From CAWFZT01 sp963820415 (GTDB lineage: Bacteria > Chloroflexota > Anaerolineae > Anaerolineales > Anaerolineaceae): a stretch of DNA of 64,000 nt. The DNA lies in NCBI GenBank assembly GCA_963820415.1, contig CAWFZT010000008.1, positions 620,001 to 684,000 of the forward strand, read 5' to 3'. Numbering within the stretch: the first letter of the stretch is position 1; each line of letters begins with the position of its first letter. Below, in pieces: positions 37,074 to 46,800 of this stretch. The position numbers and the translations under genes were made by a program. Below the pieces are notes generated by a model. That model had not been told where the DNA came from and did not search any database. It saw only the letters and a list, made by a program, of their open reading frames with translations.

Positions 37074-37636
37074 TATGCTTTTTTGAAAAACAATCTCTCT
37101 CTTTCCACCATGCGGATGGCGTCTTCTGGGCAGGCCTCCACGCAAAGTCCGCAGCCGTAACAGCGCGCCTGGTCGATCACCAGCCCGGCTTCCATTTTGC
37201 GCGCCCCAAAATAACACACATTCACGCAGTCGCCGCACGCCTGGCATGCCTCCAGGTTGGTGGCTTCGATCAGACTGCCTTTATCGCAGGGTTCATCCGG
37301 GTTGAGGAAGTAGCCGCAGCAGTCGTCGCAGCAGAAGCAGATGCCATCCGTGATGGTGCGGGTCTCGTCGCGATAAGGCCGGGGGACCAGTTGCCTCGTC
37401 TGTGCTTCGACCAGAATGCCCTGGACGCCGGCATAGGACACGGCTTTCTTGCCTGTGCCGCTGCCCGGGTCGGCCTCGGCAAAGATCAGGCACACATCCA
37501 TGCGCGAGCGGGCGCAGTGCCCGCGGCTTTCCCGGCAGCCGCAGTTGGAAACCCAAAACTGCTGGCGTTCCTGCACGATTTCCTGGGCCTGGTCGATCGT
37601 ACATACGTAATGCATGGCAGTAACTTTTTCTTCCAT
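37070..37636 (-). CDS. Cysteine-rich 4Fe-4S ferredoxin-type protein
   Basis: 188 residues from the ATG at 37636 (MEEKVTAMHYVCTIDQAQEI). The C-terminal part carries two 4Fe-4S motifs: CQACGDCVNVC (131-141, with a later partner) and CYGCGLCVEACP (159-170). Upstream are an unusual ICFCCDDCCGYF cluster (99-110) and NCGCRESRGHCARSRMDVC (31-49), so up to four metal sites are possible. The middle motif recalls electron-transfer proteins with extra FeS or zinc centres found in anaerobes. Its stop overlaps the end of the glycohydrolase gene on the other strand. The partner enzyme is unknown. Confidence 0.82.
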   Translation of the reverse strand: MEEKVTAMHYVCTIDQAQEIVQERQQFWVSNCGCRESRGHCARSRMDVCLIFAEADPGSGTGKKAVSYAGVQGILVEAQTRQLVPRPYRDETRTITDGICFCCDDCCGYFLNPDEPCDKGSLIEATNLEACQACGDCVNVCYFGARKMEAGLVIDQARCYGCGLCVEACPEDAIRMVERERLFFKKAY

Positions 37637-37664
37637 GACGCCTCCAAAACAAAACCCGTTAAAT

Positions 37665-37920
37665 TCATTCTCCAAAGCGCCGCACGAACCAGGTCTTGAT
37701 CACCTGGGTAAGCAGCACGTAGGCCACAAGCATGCCCAGCAGCAGCCAGTACAGCGGCGCCAGCGGTACCAGTCCCAGCGCCCCCGCCAGGGGAGAGATG
37801 GTCAGCCAGGCTCCCACTGCCACGATGACCAGCGAGGTCATATTCAACGGCCAGCTTTCCCGGTTCTGGATGAAGCGAATCTTGTTGGTGAATTTCCATG
37901 AAAAAAACTCAGATATCCCC
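37665..37920 (-). pseudogene. C-terminal fragment of a magnesium-transporting P-type ATPase (MgtA-like)
   Basis: About 80 residues remain: FTNKIRFIQNRESWPLNMTS, then two TM helices (LVIVAVGAWLTISPLAGALG; LYWLLLGMLVAYVLLTQVIK) and the end TWFVRRFGE. This matches the last two TM segments and tail of MgtA/MgtB. The catalytic domains are absent and a stop lies just upstream (~37921). The next gene upstream begins over it, so the ATPase was lost except for this end. A TTG at 37847 could in theory start a 60-residue membrane peptide. Confidence 0.75.
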
Positions 37921-38223
37921 CATTAATGCTACCCGGTAAGGGAAAAGGTCGGCCAGCATGACGCCTTTATTTACTGCCGGGTCTTTTCCCATGATGTGGA
38001 TCGCCTCAGGCAGCGAGCTGGCCTTAAAAATGACGATGCCGAAACTGGTGGGGTCCGAATTCAACGTGCGCCCTGCCAGGATCAGCACCCCCTGCGCCAG
38101 CAGCTCCTTGAGATATTCAAAATGCTCATCGACGATGGCATCTTCTTCTGGCGTTGCTCCGTCGCCCAGCATTTTTGGCCGAGACGATTGGATCTTATAC
38201 AGATACTGATTGGGTTCTGCCAT
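37909..38223 (-). CDS. YCII-related domain protein
   Basis: 104 residues with the ferredoxin-like fold of YciI/DGPF proteins: QYLYKIQSSRPKMLGDGATP, EEDAIVDEHFEYLKELLAQG, VLILAGRTLNSDPTSFGIVI and MGKDPAVNKGVMLADLFPYR. The conserved His of the EHFEYLK segment and the Asp in GKDPAV are present. The function of the family is poorly known (possible dehydratase or lyase). Its 3' end overlaps the MgtA remnant by a few bases. Confidence 0.85.
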   Translation of the reverse strand: MAEPNQYLYKIQSSRPKMLGDGATPEEDAIVDEHFEYLKELLAQGVLILAGRTLNSDPTSFGIVIFKASSLPEAIHIMGKDPAVNKGVMLADLFPYRVALMGDI

Positions 38224-38301
38224 TTTTACCCCATGGGGTGTGTTCGCTCCCCGGGCGGCCTGCGGGATGCAGGCTGGAGCTTTTGCACTGACTGCACAAA
38301 A

Positions 38302-38895
38302 TCAATTTCGTTGACCCAGCGTGACCAGCAAAAAGAGATCTAGCCTGTATTGCTGTGCCAGCATCTTCAACCCTGCCTGGGCAAACAACTCTTTTACTGC
38401 TGCTGGAGACACCTGGCGTGCGTGCCGTAAGATGGTTGACAACCCTAAGGGCATCAAAAGATCGGCAAGTAAGAAATAGCTGGCCGGGCGCAGCACTCGC
38501 GCCACCTGGCGCACCGCCTGCGCCTGATTCTGCCAGTGGTGAAAAGACATCGTGCTCATGACCAGATCGACGGACGAGTTGGGGAACGACAGCGACTCTG
38601 CTGCGCCAACGTAGAACGTCGCCCCCGGCGTCAGGCGGCGGGCTATTTTTATCATCCCCTCCGCCGGGTCCACTCCGATCAGGCGCGCCGCAGGCCAGCG
38701 GACAGACGCCTTGCGCAACAGCCGGCCCGTTCCGCAGCCGATATCCAGGATGTTCTCTGGGTTAAATTCGCCTGGGATCAAATTCAGCGCTGCCTGATGG
38801 ATGCGATTGAAAAAAAGCCTCTGGAAGAATGAACGCTCGTACGTGCTCGACCTACGTTCAAAACTCTGCACGTCGCCCATATAATTATTATGCAT
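38302..38895 (-). CDS. Class I SAM-dependent methyltransferase
   Basis: 197 residues from the ATG at 38895 (MHNNYMGDVQSFERRSSTYE). Reading further upstream enters the palindromic repeat and adds meaningless residues. Motif I is ILDIGCGTGRLLRKASV, followed by LIGVDPAEGMIKIARRL, the post-II segment FYVGAAESLSFPNSSVDLVM (small-molecule UbiE/type 11 pattern) and SFHHWQNQAQAVRQVARVLR. The substrate is unknown. It may be transcribed with the YCII gene downstream. Confidence 0.88.
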   Translation of the reverse strand: MHNNYMGDVQSFERRSSTYERSFFQRLFFNRIHQAALNLIPGEFNPENILDIGCGTGRLLRKASVRWPAARLIGVDPAEGMIKIARRLTPGATFYVGAAESLSFPNSSVDLVMSTMSFHHWQNQAQAVRQVARVLRPASYFLLADLLMPLGLSTILRHARQVSPAAVKELFAQAGLKMLAQQYRLDLFLLVTLGQRN

Positions 38896-38954
38896 GACGA
38901 CATCCTCTGCATCGGGACGAACCCGTTTTCTCACGTCGCAACTATTGTGGTTCT

Positions 38955-39056
38955 CTGGTAATTGCCGTGGGGAACTCCCGGATTTGGGGTAGTGAGCGTG
39001 CGTACGCACGCTCACTACCCCAAATCCGGGGACCTTCCGCGGTAAATCCCAATGAG
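38955..39056. repeat. Palindromic dispersed repeat, family 1 (copy B, long core, complete)
   Basis: A perfect 54-bp palindrome (38977-39030) is built from two halves of CCCGGATTTGGGGTAGTGAG plus CGTGCGT. Imperfect outer arms (GGTAATTGCCGTGGGGAACT on the left, GACCTTCCGCGGTAAATCCC on the right) extend it to ~100 bp. The right arm, reversed, matches copy A, and the left arm matches copy E. It lies between the methyltransferase start and the end of the cyclase gene. Confidence 0.88.
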
Positions 39057-39059
39057 CAA

Positions 39060-42000
39060 CTATTTTTCACCTGAGTACCTGGCCGTTATCTCCCGGTGCA
39101 GGCGAATGTTTGCCAGGTAAGAGGTATGGAAGGGTGAATCGACCGGGATCAGAGCTTGCTTGCGCATCATCTCATCGTAAGCCTGTTCCAGGTAATCGGC
39201 GGCTTCTTCGGCGCAGCCGTTGGCTGCCAACGCCAGACTGTGGCGGAACAAAATTTCCTCGCCGGTGCATTCCACTATCTGGGTAAAACCGAAATCCTTA
39301 TAAATTTTCAAGGCCGTCTGAGAGCATTCCAGCGCCTGGCGCAGGTGCTCCTTCCGCTCGGTCATCTCGCTGGGTGCCCCCTGGCTGTCCGGTAAGGAGC
39401 TGCTCAGACCCAGATGAGCCGCGGCTGCCTCGCACGCCGCCGCCATGTGGTACTGGCGTGACACCAGCTTATCGGTCACCAGTTGGATAACCTGTCGGCT
39501 AATTTCCAACACGCTTTTCAGATGGGTTTCGTCACCCAGAGCATTGTTGAGGATGGCCGTGACCAGCTTTAAGCCGGCCTGCCCAAGCGTATCGAAGTAC
39601 CGTTCGCCTACCGGCCTGGCTTCTTCCAGGGTCTTCAAAGCTTTATCGTAATTGCCCATGCAGGTGTTGATCTGCGCCATGCGCAACAGCGGGAACAACC
39701 GGCTGGTCGTCTCTTCCCACAAACGCTGAGATTGTTCCACCATCTCCAGCCCGCCGGCGTAATCCCCCAGGTAAATTGCCTGGATTTGCCCACAGAACAT
39801 CAGAGCGTGCCCTTCGGTCAGGCGGTTGCCGACTTCTCGGGCCAGCTTTAACCGCTTTTGTTCGTAATCTACCAGTTCCCGGTAATAATCGCCGCTGCGT
39901 TCGAACTGCGGGCTGATGGCGCTGAGCAGGCGCATCTCGGTATACTTATCGTTCTGCTTCTGAGAAATAGATAGCGCCTGCTCCAGGTAATGTTTGCTCT
40001 GGGTCAGGTCATCCATACCATAGGCGCTGCCGATTCCGATCAGCAAGTCCACTTCCGTGCGCAGGTCTCCGATCTGGCGTGCAATGGTCAAGGCCCGGTC
40101 GCCCATCTCTTTCCAGCGCGCGTCGTGCGAAGTTTGATAATTGCTGGCCAGGGCGACCAGGCTGAACATCTCCCGGCGCCGGTCGCCAATTTTCTGCGAA
40201 AGTTCCAGCGCCTCATCGATCATCGGGCGGCCTTTGACCAAGTCATCCAGGCTGTCCGGGTTTTTCACATGAGGGTGGGTCAGCAGGGCATCGATGCGAT
40301 AGATGGGTTCTCCAGGAATTTTATCGGATAATGGAAGTAACGCCTCTGCATCCGCGTCCCCGGCTTCCAGGTTGCCGGCCGAGTAATTTGCGTCCGAACG
40401 CCCATGCAGCCCCACGAAGCGCTGCTTGTAAAGGACCGCCAGGGGGGCAGGTTCGCTGGTTTCGCTTTCCAGCTCGTCCAGTAGCTCAATCGCCCGGGTG
40501 AAATAATCGATCGCCTCGTAATTGGCATAAACGCTCAGCGCCTGCTGACCAGCGCGCAACGTGTATTCCAGCTCCTTCTCGCGGATTCCCGACCGGCCAA
40601 AGTGATAGGCGATCAGCACCTCGTACTGCTTGCGGTCTTCGTCGCTGATCGAGGTCTCGAACTGCTCGGCGATGCGGCGATGGTAAGCCACTCGCTGAGA
40701 GCTGAGCAGGCTTTCGTAGGCCACCTCGCGCACCAGCGGCGAGTTGAAGGCATATTCCATGCCCAGGTTGGGCACCCGCCGGCGTTCCTGAATCAACTGC
40801 TCGCGCTGCAGGTTGGTCAGGTGGTCCTTCAGGTGGTCCAAATGGTTATCGCTGAGCAAATTCTCCAGCATGTTGTACCAGAAGGTTGAACCAATCACCG
40901 CGGCTACCTGCAAAACGTGCCGATCATCGGCCGAGAGCTGGTCGATGCGCGCCAGCAGCAGGCTTTGCAGTGTGCCCGGCAAATCGAGGTTGGAAATCGC
41001 CCTGGCCTCGCGCCACACCCCGGTAGTCGCATCCTGCACCAGCACTTTCTGGTCGATCAGGCTATGCAGCATTTCTTGCAGGTAGTAGGGATTGCCTTCC
41101 GACCGCTCGCTCACCAGGGTGCGCGTTTCGTTGGACAACGAATCCGGGCCCAGGCTCAGGTCGATCATTTCGTTACATTCCGCCGGCGTCAATGGCGGCA
41201 GGTCAATGGCCGTCAGGCGGTGGGGATACTCGGTTTCGACGTGGTGACGGAAATCCCACACCGGTGAGCTGCGCTCCGCCCGAAACACCGCCATGAGGAT
41301 AATCGCCTCGCTGTCGGTCAAGGGCAGGCAGTAATCCAGCAGTTCGAGCGAGCTGGCGTCCACCCACTGCATATCCAAAAAGCTCAACACCAGCGGGCCG
41401 CGCTGGGCCATCGATTCCACCAGGCAGCGCACCGCCTGAAAAAGCTGCTGCTGCAGGTTGGCCGCATCTAACTGGTCGAGCCGCGCCTGGTAATTTTTTT
41501 CCAACGGTAATGACAACAGCGCCGCCAGGAAAGGATAATAAATCTCGAACGCGTTTCCCCACAGCCGCTCGCACTGCTGGCGCAGACGAGCCAGTACTTT
41601 TTCTCCAGGTTCTTCCGGTTCCATCACCAGCCAACGCCGCAGGAAATCCAGCCACATCGAATATGGCCAGGACTGCTGGTACGACCGGCAGGTGCCGCGC
41701 ATCCACACTACTTCCTTGGGCAGGCCGGCTTCTTCACCTTCGGGTGCCGGCGTGAGCGGCTCACAGCACACCTCGCTGATCAGCACGCCCTGTCTGATTA
41801 GTTGCTGCCGCACCTGGTTCAGGAGGAACGACTTCCCCATGCCTTTGTCGCCCGTCACCAGCACAATGCGCCCACGCCCGTGCTGCAACTCTTCGATGGA
41901 CTGCATCAGCTCCTTGAACTCTTCCGTCCGACCGGTCAAAACGTGCGGCAGGCGGGCAGGCGGCTGCCCGGCCGGCGGCCCTTCCTCAGCCTGCTGTGGG

Positions 42001-42806
42001 TCGAGTGGCTGGTACACCGCCATCGGCTGGCTGACCCCTTTCACGCGGATCCTGCCCAGCGGTTGCCATTTGAAAACCCCCTGGGTGAGCCGGTAGGTAT
42101 TCTGGCTGACCAGCACGGTGCCGGGTTGGGCCGCTGTTTCCATGCGCGCGGCGATCGAGATGGCTTCGCCCATGGCGGTATCCTCCCGGTGGCGCAGCCG
42201 GTCGCCCACGCTGGTGACGATCACTTCGCCGGTGTTGATCCCCACCCGCACTTTCAGGTCGAGGTCCTTCTGTTCGGTCAGGTCCGCCGCATAAGCCTTG
42301 ACTGTTTTTTGGATGGCCAGTCCTGCCAGCACGGCCCGTTCCGGGTCGTCCTCGTGAGCAGCCCTGGCGCCGAAGAAAGCCACCAGGCCGTCGCCGCGGA
42401 ACTGGTCTACCACCCCGCCAAAGCGGTAAATTTCCGTTTCCATGCGCTGCAGCACCTGGTTCATCAGGTTTACCCAGGCTTCGCTCCCGATCTGCTCCAT
42501 CAGGTCGGTCGAGTTCTGCACATCCGCCAGGATGACCGTGGCGATGCGCCGTTCGCCTTCCAGGCTGGGCGCCCCGTCGGCGGTTTCGACTGGCGGCGGT
42601 GCTGTCACCGGCGCGGCCACAGGGGCCAGCACGCTCTGCGCCGGCGAGGCGCCGTCACCCAAGGCCGTGCCGCACATGCCGCAGAAGCGGTACTCGGGCG
42701 GGTTAGCCGTGCCGCACACCAGGCATACCTGCGCCAGGCGCGTCCCGCATATGCCGCAAAACTTCATCCCCGGCGGGGAATCAAAACCGCAGTTTGCACA
42801 TTTCAC
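39060..42806 (-). CDS. Multidomain class III adenylate/guanylate cyclase with AAA ATPase and TPR array
   Basis: About 1,248 residues from the GTG at 42806 (VKCANCGFDSPPGMKFCGIC). Two zinc ribbons (eight Cys) fill residues 3-50. A class III cyclase domain follows (~88-270: IATVILADVQNSTDLMEQIG, FGGVVDQFRGDGLVAFFGAR), both metal-binding Asp present. Next come an AAA/STAND ATPase with Walker A GDKGMGKS and a long C-terminal TPR array (~740-1240). The plan is that of signalling ATPases common in Chloroflexota and actinobacteria. The ATPase/TPR part probably senses a partner or ligand and sets cyclase output; the nucleotide made is unknown. It is transcribed away from the SRPBCC/UvrA-like operon. 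Confidence 0.9.
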   Translation of the reverse strand: MKCANCGFDSPPGMKFCGICGTRLAQVCLVCGTANPPEYRFCGMCGTALGDGASPAQSVLAPVAAPVTAPPPVETADGAPSLEGERRIATVILADVQNSTDLMEQIGSEAWVNLMNQVLQRMETEIYRFGGVVDQFRGDGLVAFFGARAAHEDDPERAVLAGLAIQKTVKAYAADLTEQKDLDLKVRVGINTGEVIVTSVGDRLRHREDTAMGEAISIAARMETAAQPGTVLVSQNTYRLTQGVFKWQPLGRIRVKGVSQPMAVYQPLDPQQAEEGPPAGQPPARLPHVLTGRTEEFKELMQSIEELQHGRGRIVLVTGDKGMGKSFLLNQVRQQLIRQGVLISEVCCEPLTPAPEGEEAGLPKEVVWMRGTCRSYQQSWPYSMWLDFLRRWLVMEPEEPGEKVLARLRQQCERLWGNAFEIYYPFLAALLSLPLEKNYQARLDQLDAANLQQQLFQAVRCLVESMAQRGPLVLSFLDMQWVDASSLELLDYCLPLTDSEAIILMAVFRAERSSPVWDFRHHVETEYPHRLTAIDLPPLTPAECNEMIDLSLGPDSLSNETRTLVSERSEGNPYYLQEMLHSLIDQKVLVQDATTGVWREARAISNLDLPGTLQSLLLARIDQLSADDRHVLQVAAVIGSTFWYNMLENLLSDNHLDHLKDHLTNLQREQLIQERRRVPNLGMEYAFNSPLVREVAYESLLSSQRVAYHRRIAEQFETSISDEDRKQYEVLIAYHFGRSGIREKELEYTLRAGQQALSVYANYEAIDYFTRAIELLDELESETSEPAPLAVLYKQRFVGLHGRSDANYSAGNLEAGDADAEALLPLSDKIPGEPIYRIDALLTHPHVKNPDSLDDLVKGRPMIDEALELSQKIGDRRREMFSLVALASNYQTSHDARWKEMGDRALTIARQIGDLRTEVDLLIGIGSAYGMDDLTQSKHYLEQALSISQKQNDKYTEMRLLSAISPQFERSGDYYRELVDYEQKRLKLAREVGNRLTEGHALMFCGQIQAIYLGDYAGGLEMVEQSQRLWEETTSRLFPLLRMAQINTCMGNYDKALKTLEEARPVGERYFDTLGQAGLKLVTAILNNALGDETHLKSVLEISRQVIQLVTDKLVSRQYHMAAACEAAAAHLGLSSSLPDSQGAPSEMTERKEHLRQALECSQTALKIYKDFGFTQIVECTGEEILFRHSLALAANGCAEEAADYLEQAYDEMMRKQALIPVDSPFHTSYLANIRLHREITARYSGEK

Positions 42807-42999
42807 TGAAATTATTATACAGGTATTCAGTACCAAATACGAATGACATTCGCCTGGAGGATAAGTCTCGCTCTGGCTGTCACCCTGAGAGGTTGTGAAT
42901 TAATCAATTTCCTCTCCCGGACACCGCCATATATGCTGGGTTAATCTGGCCGTGGACGGCATATGTGGGGCGTTGGGCATCATATTTACAATAAATTCA

Positions 43000-43120
43000 C
43001 AACATCTGAGCCTGGCGACGCCCTTGGCGCACACCCCTCACCCCTTCGGGTGCGCTGCAGAGCGTCGGGTGCACTGAAGAGTGCCCGCAGGGGTGTGGGC
43101 CTTTATCGCCAGCCTGGAGA
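43000..43120. repeat. Palindromic dispersed repeat, family 2 (copy 2)
   Basis: CTGGCGA (43012) and TCGCCAG (43106) bound a stretch with GCACACCCCT, CACCCCTTCGGGTGCGCTG and GCACTGAAGAGTGCCCGCAG. The last hairpin matches the nested hairpin at 18641-18683. It occupies most of the 376-bp gap 42807-43182; the rest of the gap shows nothing else clear. Confidence 0.6.
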
Positions 43121-43182
43121 TTCTTCCATCCAGCGTTATAATTCAATCATCTCCCATTTTCTAATTTTTTGAAGGAAAACTT

Positions 43183-43866
43183 ATGTCTCAATCACAATTC
43201 CAAAAAGTTCTGGATGGAATTGGCGGGGCGGCTCTGATGGGCGTGCATATCCTCTTACCCTTTCTGCACGCCTGGCGCGTGCGCTGGGGCGCCACCGACC
43301 AAGAACTGGCCCGCGCCTGGCTGGGTGATGAGCTCGTCCCCCACCCGCGCGGCGGCTTTACCCACGCCATCACCATCCACGCCCCCATCAGCCAGGTCTA
43401 CCCGTGGATTGCCCAGATCGGGCAGGACAAGGGCGGCTTTTACAGCTACGAATTCCTGGAGAACCTGATTGGCTGTAACATTCACAACGCCGACCGCCTG
43501 CTACCGGAACGCCAGGAAGTCAAAACCGGCGACATACTGTGGATGCACCCCAAGGCCGGCGTCCCAATCGAGCTGGTTGAAGCCAGCCGCGGTTTTGTGA
43601 TGCATGGCATGCTCAACACTGCCACTGGTGAGACCATCCCCTCCGGCGCAGTCATGCCTGCCAATTTTGTTAACGTAAGCTGGTTGTTTTACGTCTACGA
43701 GATTGAGGGAGATTGCTCCCGTTTTGTCACTCGTTGGTGCCTGGATTATCCGCCGGGTTTCAAGAACGAATTGATGAACGGGAGCTGGGGTCTCGAACCT
43801 ATCGCTCCTGTCATGGATTTCAAGCTGATGAAGGGTGTGCGCCAGCGCGCCCAAGCTGCCCGTTGA
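43183..43866 (+). CDS. SRPBCC-domain protein preceding the UvrA-like gene
   Basis: 227 residues, ribosome site GAAGGAAAA. After a short hydrophobic N-terminal helix (~14-30) the SRPBCC/START-like pocket fold shows GGFTHAITIHAPISQVYPWI, AQIGQDKGGFYSYEFLENLI, EVKTGDILWMHPKAG and VSWLFYVYEIEGDCSRFVTR. The group binds hydrophobic ligands; many are hypothetical. It lies 18 bp before the giant UvrA-like gene in the same direction, so a shared transcript is likely. The ligand is unknown. Confidence 0.82.
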   Translation: MSQSQFQKVLDGIGGAALMGVHILLPFLHAWRVRWGATDQELARAWLGDELVPHPRGGFTHAITIHAPISQVYPWIAQIGQDKGGFYSYEFLENLIGCNIHNADRLLPERQEVKTGDILWMHPKAGVPIELVEASRGFVMHGMLNTATGETIPSGAVMPANFVNVSWLFYVYEIEGDCSRFVTRWCLDYPPGFKNELMNGSWGLEPIAPVMDFKLMKGVRQRAQAAR

Positions 43867-43884
43867 GGGGTTGAAGGGCCAACC

Positions 43885-46800
43885 ATGCCTATTCGCATCC
43901 AGGGCGCCCGCCAAAACAACCTGCAGGGCATCGATGTCGAGATCGGCCAGGGCCTGACCGTTGTCACCGGCGTGTCCGGTTCCGGCAAGACTTCGCTGGT
44001 CTTCGACACCCTCTATCACGAAGCCCGCCGGCGCTTTCTGGACATATTTTCGGTCGGCGCCGCCTCGCGCCTGGCCCCGGCGCGGGTCGATTCGATCACC
44101 GGCCTCGGCCCGGCTGTGGCTGTCGGCCAGAACCTGCTCAACCGCAACCCGGCCTCCACTCTGGCCAGCGCCTCCGGACTGCACCCATTCCTGCGCCTGC
44201 TCTACGCCCGTTTCGGCTGGCGCGCCTGCCCGCGCTGTGGGGCCGCCCTGCAGGTCTACCGTGAGGATGAGATCGTCACGCGCCTGTCCGACCGCGCCCG
44301 GCACCAACCGCTGCGCCTGTTCGCGCCATTACTGCGCGGCGTGCCGGGCAGCCACAGCTTGCTGCTGCATGCTATGGCGGAGCGCTTTGGCCGGGACAGT
44401 CTGCGCCTGGATGGGGCGGCCTGGCAGGGCCTGCTTCCCGACCCGGCTTCGCCTCACGACCTCGACGTGTCCATTACCCGCCTGGAGCCTGGCGCGCCTC
44501 CCCAGGCCGTTCGCCAGGCCTTGCAGGAGATCCTGGCGTTGGGGGTGAATGCAGTCGTGGCCGCCAGCCCGACAGGCGAGGAGACCCTTGCTCGCGCCCC
44601 GCTGTGCCTGGCGTGCGGCGCCTGGTTCGGCGAGATCAGCCCGGTGCAGTTTCACCAGGCCTGCCCGTACTGCCAGGGCCAGGGCTGCTCCCTGTGCGCC
44701 GACACCGGCCTGCCCCCTGAAGCGGCGGCTGTGCGCTGGGACGGATTGCGCTTTCCTGGACTGCTCGCTTTGAGTGTAGAAGAGGCCCAGGCGCGGTTTG
44801 CCGCCAACGGGGCCAGTCTCCCAGCCCCGCGCCTCCTCCAAGAAATTCAGACCCGCCTGGACTGCCTAGAGCGGGTCGGGTTGGGCTATATCAACCTCGA
44901 CCGCCCTTCTCCCACCCTTTCACGCGGCGAAGCCCAGCGCGTGCGCCTGGCTGTCGCCCTGGTCAGCCGCCTGGAGGACATGCTCCACGTGCTGGATGAG
45001 CCGACCATCGGCCAACATCCCGCCGACGTGCAGCGCCTGGTGCGGTCCTTCGGCCAGTTGCCCGGGCCGGTAGTCTTCGTCGAGCACGACCGCACGGCGG
45101 CCGCCGAAGCCGATCAGGCCATCGATATCGGTCCAGGGGCGGGGCCGCAGGGTGGCCAGGTTGTTTTCAGCGGTTCCCCGGCTCAGCTCTGGCAGGCCGA
45201 AACTGCCACCGGCCGTTTCTTCAGCGGGCGCCAGCGCCTGCCCCTGCCAAAGCCGCCCCCGCTGGGCCGCCATTTCCTCACCATTAACGACGCCTCCTTG
45301 CGCAACCTGCGCCACATCGATGTCCCCATCCCGCTTGGGCAGTTGACCGTCGTCACCGGGGTCTCCGGCTCGGGTAAAAGCACCCTGGTTGAGGACGTCT
45401 TGTTCGCCTCGCTTGAATCCGGTAAGCCGGTTGGCTGCGGCAGTCTCGACGGACCGTCGCTCAAGCCGGTTATGGTCGACCAGAGCCCGATTGGCCGCAA
45501 CCCGCGCTCTAACCCTGCCACCTACACCAAACTGGCCGACCTGCTGCGCGACCTGTTCGCCTCCGCCACCCGCCTATCGCCCTCCCATTTTTCCTTCAAC
45601 CGGCCTGAGGGCGCCTGCCCCACCTGCGGCGGGCTGGGGGCGGTGGAGGTGGCCATGCGCTACCTGCCCTCCACCTGGGTGCCCTGCGCCGACTGCGCCG
45701 GGCAGCGCTTCAGCGAAGAAGTCCTGGCGACCAGGGTTTCCTTCAACGGGCGTCATTATTCCATCGCCGAGTTCCTCGACCTGACCATCGACGAAGCCCG
45801 CCCGCTGATTGACGCCGAGACGCGCCTGCCCTCTGCCAGCCGCCAGGCTGCCCTGCGCATCCTCGAAGCCCTGGCTGACATCGGCCTGGGCTACCTGGCC
45901 CTCGGCCAGCCATCCACCACCCTTTCCGGCGGTGAAGCCCAGCGTGTGAAATTGGCCAAATTTTTGAGCCTGAAATCGCTTTACCACCAGCTCCTCATCC
46001 TGGACGAGCCTTCCACCGGTTTACATCCCCAGGACCTGGCTGGACTACTGGCCGTGCTCGACCGCCTGGTGCTGGCCGGGGCGACCGTGGTGGTGGTCGA
46101 GCACAACACAGACGTTATCCGCCGCGCCGGTTGGGTGATCGACCTCGGCCCGGGCGCCGGACCGCGCGGCGGGCAACTGCTTTACGCCGGCCCACCCGAA
46201 GGACTGCTGGAGGCCGCCGCATCGCTCACCGGCCAGGCCCTGCGGTCCGAGGGATTCGTCCGGCCGTGCCCTAGCTCTGACCGGGCGCCTGTCCGAGCGG
46301 CTGCCCCTCGTCCCCCGGCCATCTCGATCCGCGGCGGGCGAGCCCACAACCTGAAAAACGTCGACGTGGATTTCCCCAAAGCCGCCCTGACCGTGGTTAC
46401 CGGCGTCTCCGGTTCGGGCAAGTCCAGCCTGGTCAGCGACGTGCTGGAAGCCGAGGCGCGCCGCCGCTTCCTCGAGAGCCTGTCCCTTTATGAGCGCCAG
46501 GGCGTGCACGAAGGCGCAGAGGCGGAGGCTGATTCGGTCAGCGGGCTGGGCGTGGCGGTCAGCGTCACCCCCGAGCGGGTGGCTTATGCCCGCCGCGCCA
46601 CCGTCGGCACGGCCAGCGAGCTGGCCTATCACCTGGCGGTGTTGCTTTCTATCGCCGGCCAGCGCGCCTGCCTGCAGTGCGGGGCTGTCACCATGGTGCG
46701 TAGCCCTACCAGCCGGCAGGCGTGGGATTGTCCGCAATGCGGCGCCACCGCTCCCCTGGCCAGGCCGCAGCATTTTTCCCCTACCACCTACGCCGCCGCC

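Noticed and set aside
38896..39015. N-terminal extension of the methyltransferase (MSVRTHAHYPKSG...)
   Set aside because: Those codons are the palindromic repeat; the family-like sequence begins at 38895.
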